From Acidobacteriota bacterium (GTDB lineage Bacteria; Acidobacteriota; Terriglobia; Terriglobales; SCQP01), in NCBI GenBank assembly GCA_021823305.1, contig JAKAOE010000074.1, positions 1-7,804 on the forward strand: a DNA stretch of 7,804 bases, given 5' to 3'. Position 1 is the first letter of the stretch. Every line of letters starts with the position of its first letter. Below the pieces are notes generated by a model. That model did not search any database. It was not told where the DNA came from and was given only the letters and a program-made list of their open reading frames with translations. Shown one piece after another: positions 6,886 through 7,804 of the stretch. Position numbers and translations under genes: made by a program.

Positions 6886-7665
6886 TTAGCCGGCGAGGGC
6901 TTGGGTGAATTGGTCGCGGTGGGCCCAGGGGATTGGGGTTACCTGGTAGGCGCGGAGGGCTTCGGAGACTTCGGGGGCGATGGGTTGTTCCTGATCGTTG
7001 AGGAAGGCGTAGGCCTCAGCGGCGGGTTTCGCCGGGTCGCTTCTGGCCTCGCGGGTGTCGTTGAGGGCGAACAGATAGCCTTCGATGTTGGCGCGGCGGG
7101 GTGTGGCGACGGCCTCGAGGATACGTTCGGGGCGGGTGTGGGACTTGGGGATGAGGAAGTCAACGGTATGGTCGAAGCCGCTGCGGCCAGCGAGCTTGAC
7201 GCGCTCGTTGTAGCGGATCTCGTGCTGATCGAGGAAGGCGCGAACGTCCTCGAAGAAGAAGGTGGCGGTGTGCGCCTGGGCCATGACGTGCAGGTCGCCG
7301 ACCGCGAGCGTGGCTTGCATGAGCGAGTGGAGGCGCTGGCCGAGGTTGGCGGGCGTGGCTTCCACTTCCAGGCGGCCCTCGCGCTCGCGAACGCCGAAAC
7401 CGTTCAGTACGCTTTGCAGCGCCGTCTTTCGCTTGGGAGTTTCGAGGGCAAGGCCGCCGGCGGCGAGATCGGCCAGCATGTAACCGTCGTCGGAAAGCAC
7501 GATCGTGCCGTTGCGCCGCTCAGCGTAGACCTGGATGTGGTCGTTGTGGCGGTCGAGGAAGGGAGTCGTCAGCTCGCAGGCTTCGCCGATGGACTCGGCG
7601 CGAAGTCCGTGGCGCAGCCACTCCACGTAGGCGTCCACGAGCCGCTGGCATTCCTGGCGGTTCAT
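6886..7665 (-). CDS. DUF1828-DUF1829 domain protein
   Basis: The protein is 259 residues from ATG 7665. The N-terminal part, with LTTPFLDRHNDHIQVYAERR and GTIVLSDDGYMLADL, is the DUF1828 pattern. The C-terminal part, with GRSGFDHTVDFLIPKS, RILEAV, IEGYLFALNDTRE and AYAFLND, fits DUF1829. I recognise both domains from these patterns; the function is not established. Such proteins occur in prophages and beside defence or toxin-antitoxin loci, which suits this setting. A nuclease-like fold for the C-terminal half is conceivable, but I see no intact D-(E/D)xK set. ATG 7665 is chosen over GTG 7674 because it overlaps the upstream stop as ATGA and has an AGGGGTGG stretch five bases before it. It is transcribed leftward, in the same direction as hsdM, but separated from it by the rightward operon. 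No membrane segment or signal peptide is visible. Confidence 0.85.
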   Translation of the reverse strand: MNRQECQRLVDAYVEWLRHGLRAESIGEACELTTPFLDRHNDHIQVYAERRNGTIVLSDDGYMLADLAAGGLALETPKRKTALQSVLNGFGVREREGRLEVEATPANLGQRLHSLMQATLAVGDLHVMAQAHTATFFFEDVRAFLDQHEIRYNERVKLAGRSGFDHTVDFLIPKSHTRPERILEAVATPRRANIEGYLFALNDTREARSDPAKPAAEAYAFLNDQEQPIAPEVSEALRAYQVTPIPWAHRDQFTQALAG

Positions 7666-7804
7666 GCGATCCACCCCTGGAACGGAGGCACCGAGTGGAT
7701 GTGGCAGAATGCGCAGAAGTCGCGCAAGGAACTGGCCGCGTCGGCGGGCACCTTAAATTGGCTCGGCTCGAGCGGGTAGGCCCAGCGGTCGTCGAAACCT
7801 TCCC
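7662..7804 (-). CDS. C-terminal 46 residues of an unidentified operon partner (cut by window edge)
   Basis: The frame is open from the right edge (first full codon 7802) to TGA 7664-7662. The residues read like a real protein end: FDDRWAYPLEPSQFKVP, then SLRDFCAFCHIHSVPPFQGW. A Cys-x-x-Cys-His-x-His cluster (CAFCHIH) is notable but too short to call a metal site. The stop overlaps the DUF1828 start as ATGA, so the two are coupled and probably work together, as a toxin-antitoxin-like or defence accessory pair would. The other minus-strand frames are worse: one stops after 16 codons and one lacks protein-like composition. I cannot name the family from this fragment. Confidence 0.6.
   Translation of the reverse strand, partial: EGFDDRWAYPLEPSQFKVPADAASSLRDFCAFCHIHSVPPFQGWIA

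Noticed and set aside
6877..7779. 300-codon plus-strand ORF opposite the DUF1828-DUF1829 gene
   Set aside because: It is a shadow of the minus-strand gene, which has recognisable domain patterns and a coupled start.
1..7804. CRISPR array, tRNA, insertion sequence ends or attachment sites
   Set aside because: No regularly spaced direct repeats, no tRNA-like cloverleaf or CCA end, no transposase or integrase, and no matching terminal inverted repeats were seen on either strand.

Overview
The window is G+C-rich bacterial DNA, roughly two thirds G+C by eye, with G/C-biased third codon positions that open many long false antisense ORFs. It suggests a high-GC Gram-negative bacterium. The two-domain dCTP deaminase family found here is best known from Alphaproteobacteria, but a planctomycete or other high-GC lineage is equally possible from this sequence. 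I see no tRNA, rRNA, CRISPR array, transposase or integrase.

Layout. (1) Positions 1-4158, minus strand: a type I restriction-modification operon in the order hsdM-hsdS-hsdR, with each gene overlapping the next (11 nt and 4 nt). hsdR runs off the left edge and only its first 392 codons are present. (2) Positions 4159-4490: a divergent intergenic region with a run of perfect inverted repeats that ends in a good rightward intrinsic terminator. This could be a structured small RNA or leader. (3) Positions 4491-6750, plus strand: a two-gene operon. The first gene is a divergent two-domain dCTP deaminase of the dUTPase-fold family. The second is a GNAT acetyltransferase fused to an ASCH (PUA-like) domain. 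They overlap by 23 nt and the second has an excellent AAGGAG ribosome site. Both genes use AGG/CGG arginine codons more than the hsd genes do. (4) Positions 6751-6885: a short convergent spacer with weak hairpins. (5) Positions 6886-7804, minus strand: a DUF1828-DUF1829 protein preceded, with an ATGA overlap, by the last 46 codons of an unidentified partner.

How it fits together. HsdM, HsdS and HsdR form a complete-looking type I RM complex: methylation, sequence recognition, and ATP-driven translocation with cleavage. The deaminase/GNAT-ASCH pair sits beside it, in opposite orientation to both flanking minus-strand operons, as in a defence island built from separate modules. The pair has a chemical theme, since a dCTP deaminase removes the exocyclic amine of cytosine and some ASCH proteins act on N4-acetylcytidine. 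The gene before it may be an RNA with its own terminator, the layout seen in RNA-antitoxin systems and in the AvcI RNA/AvcD deaminase anti-phage system. That is a hypothesis from layout and family knowledge, not something shown here.
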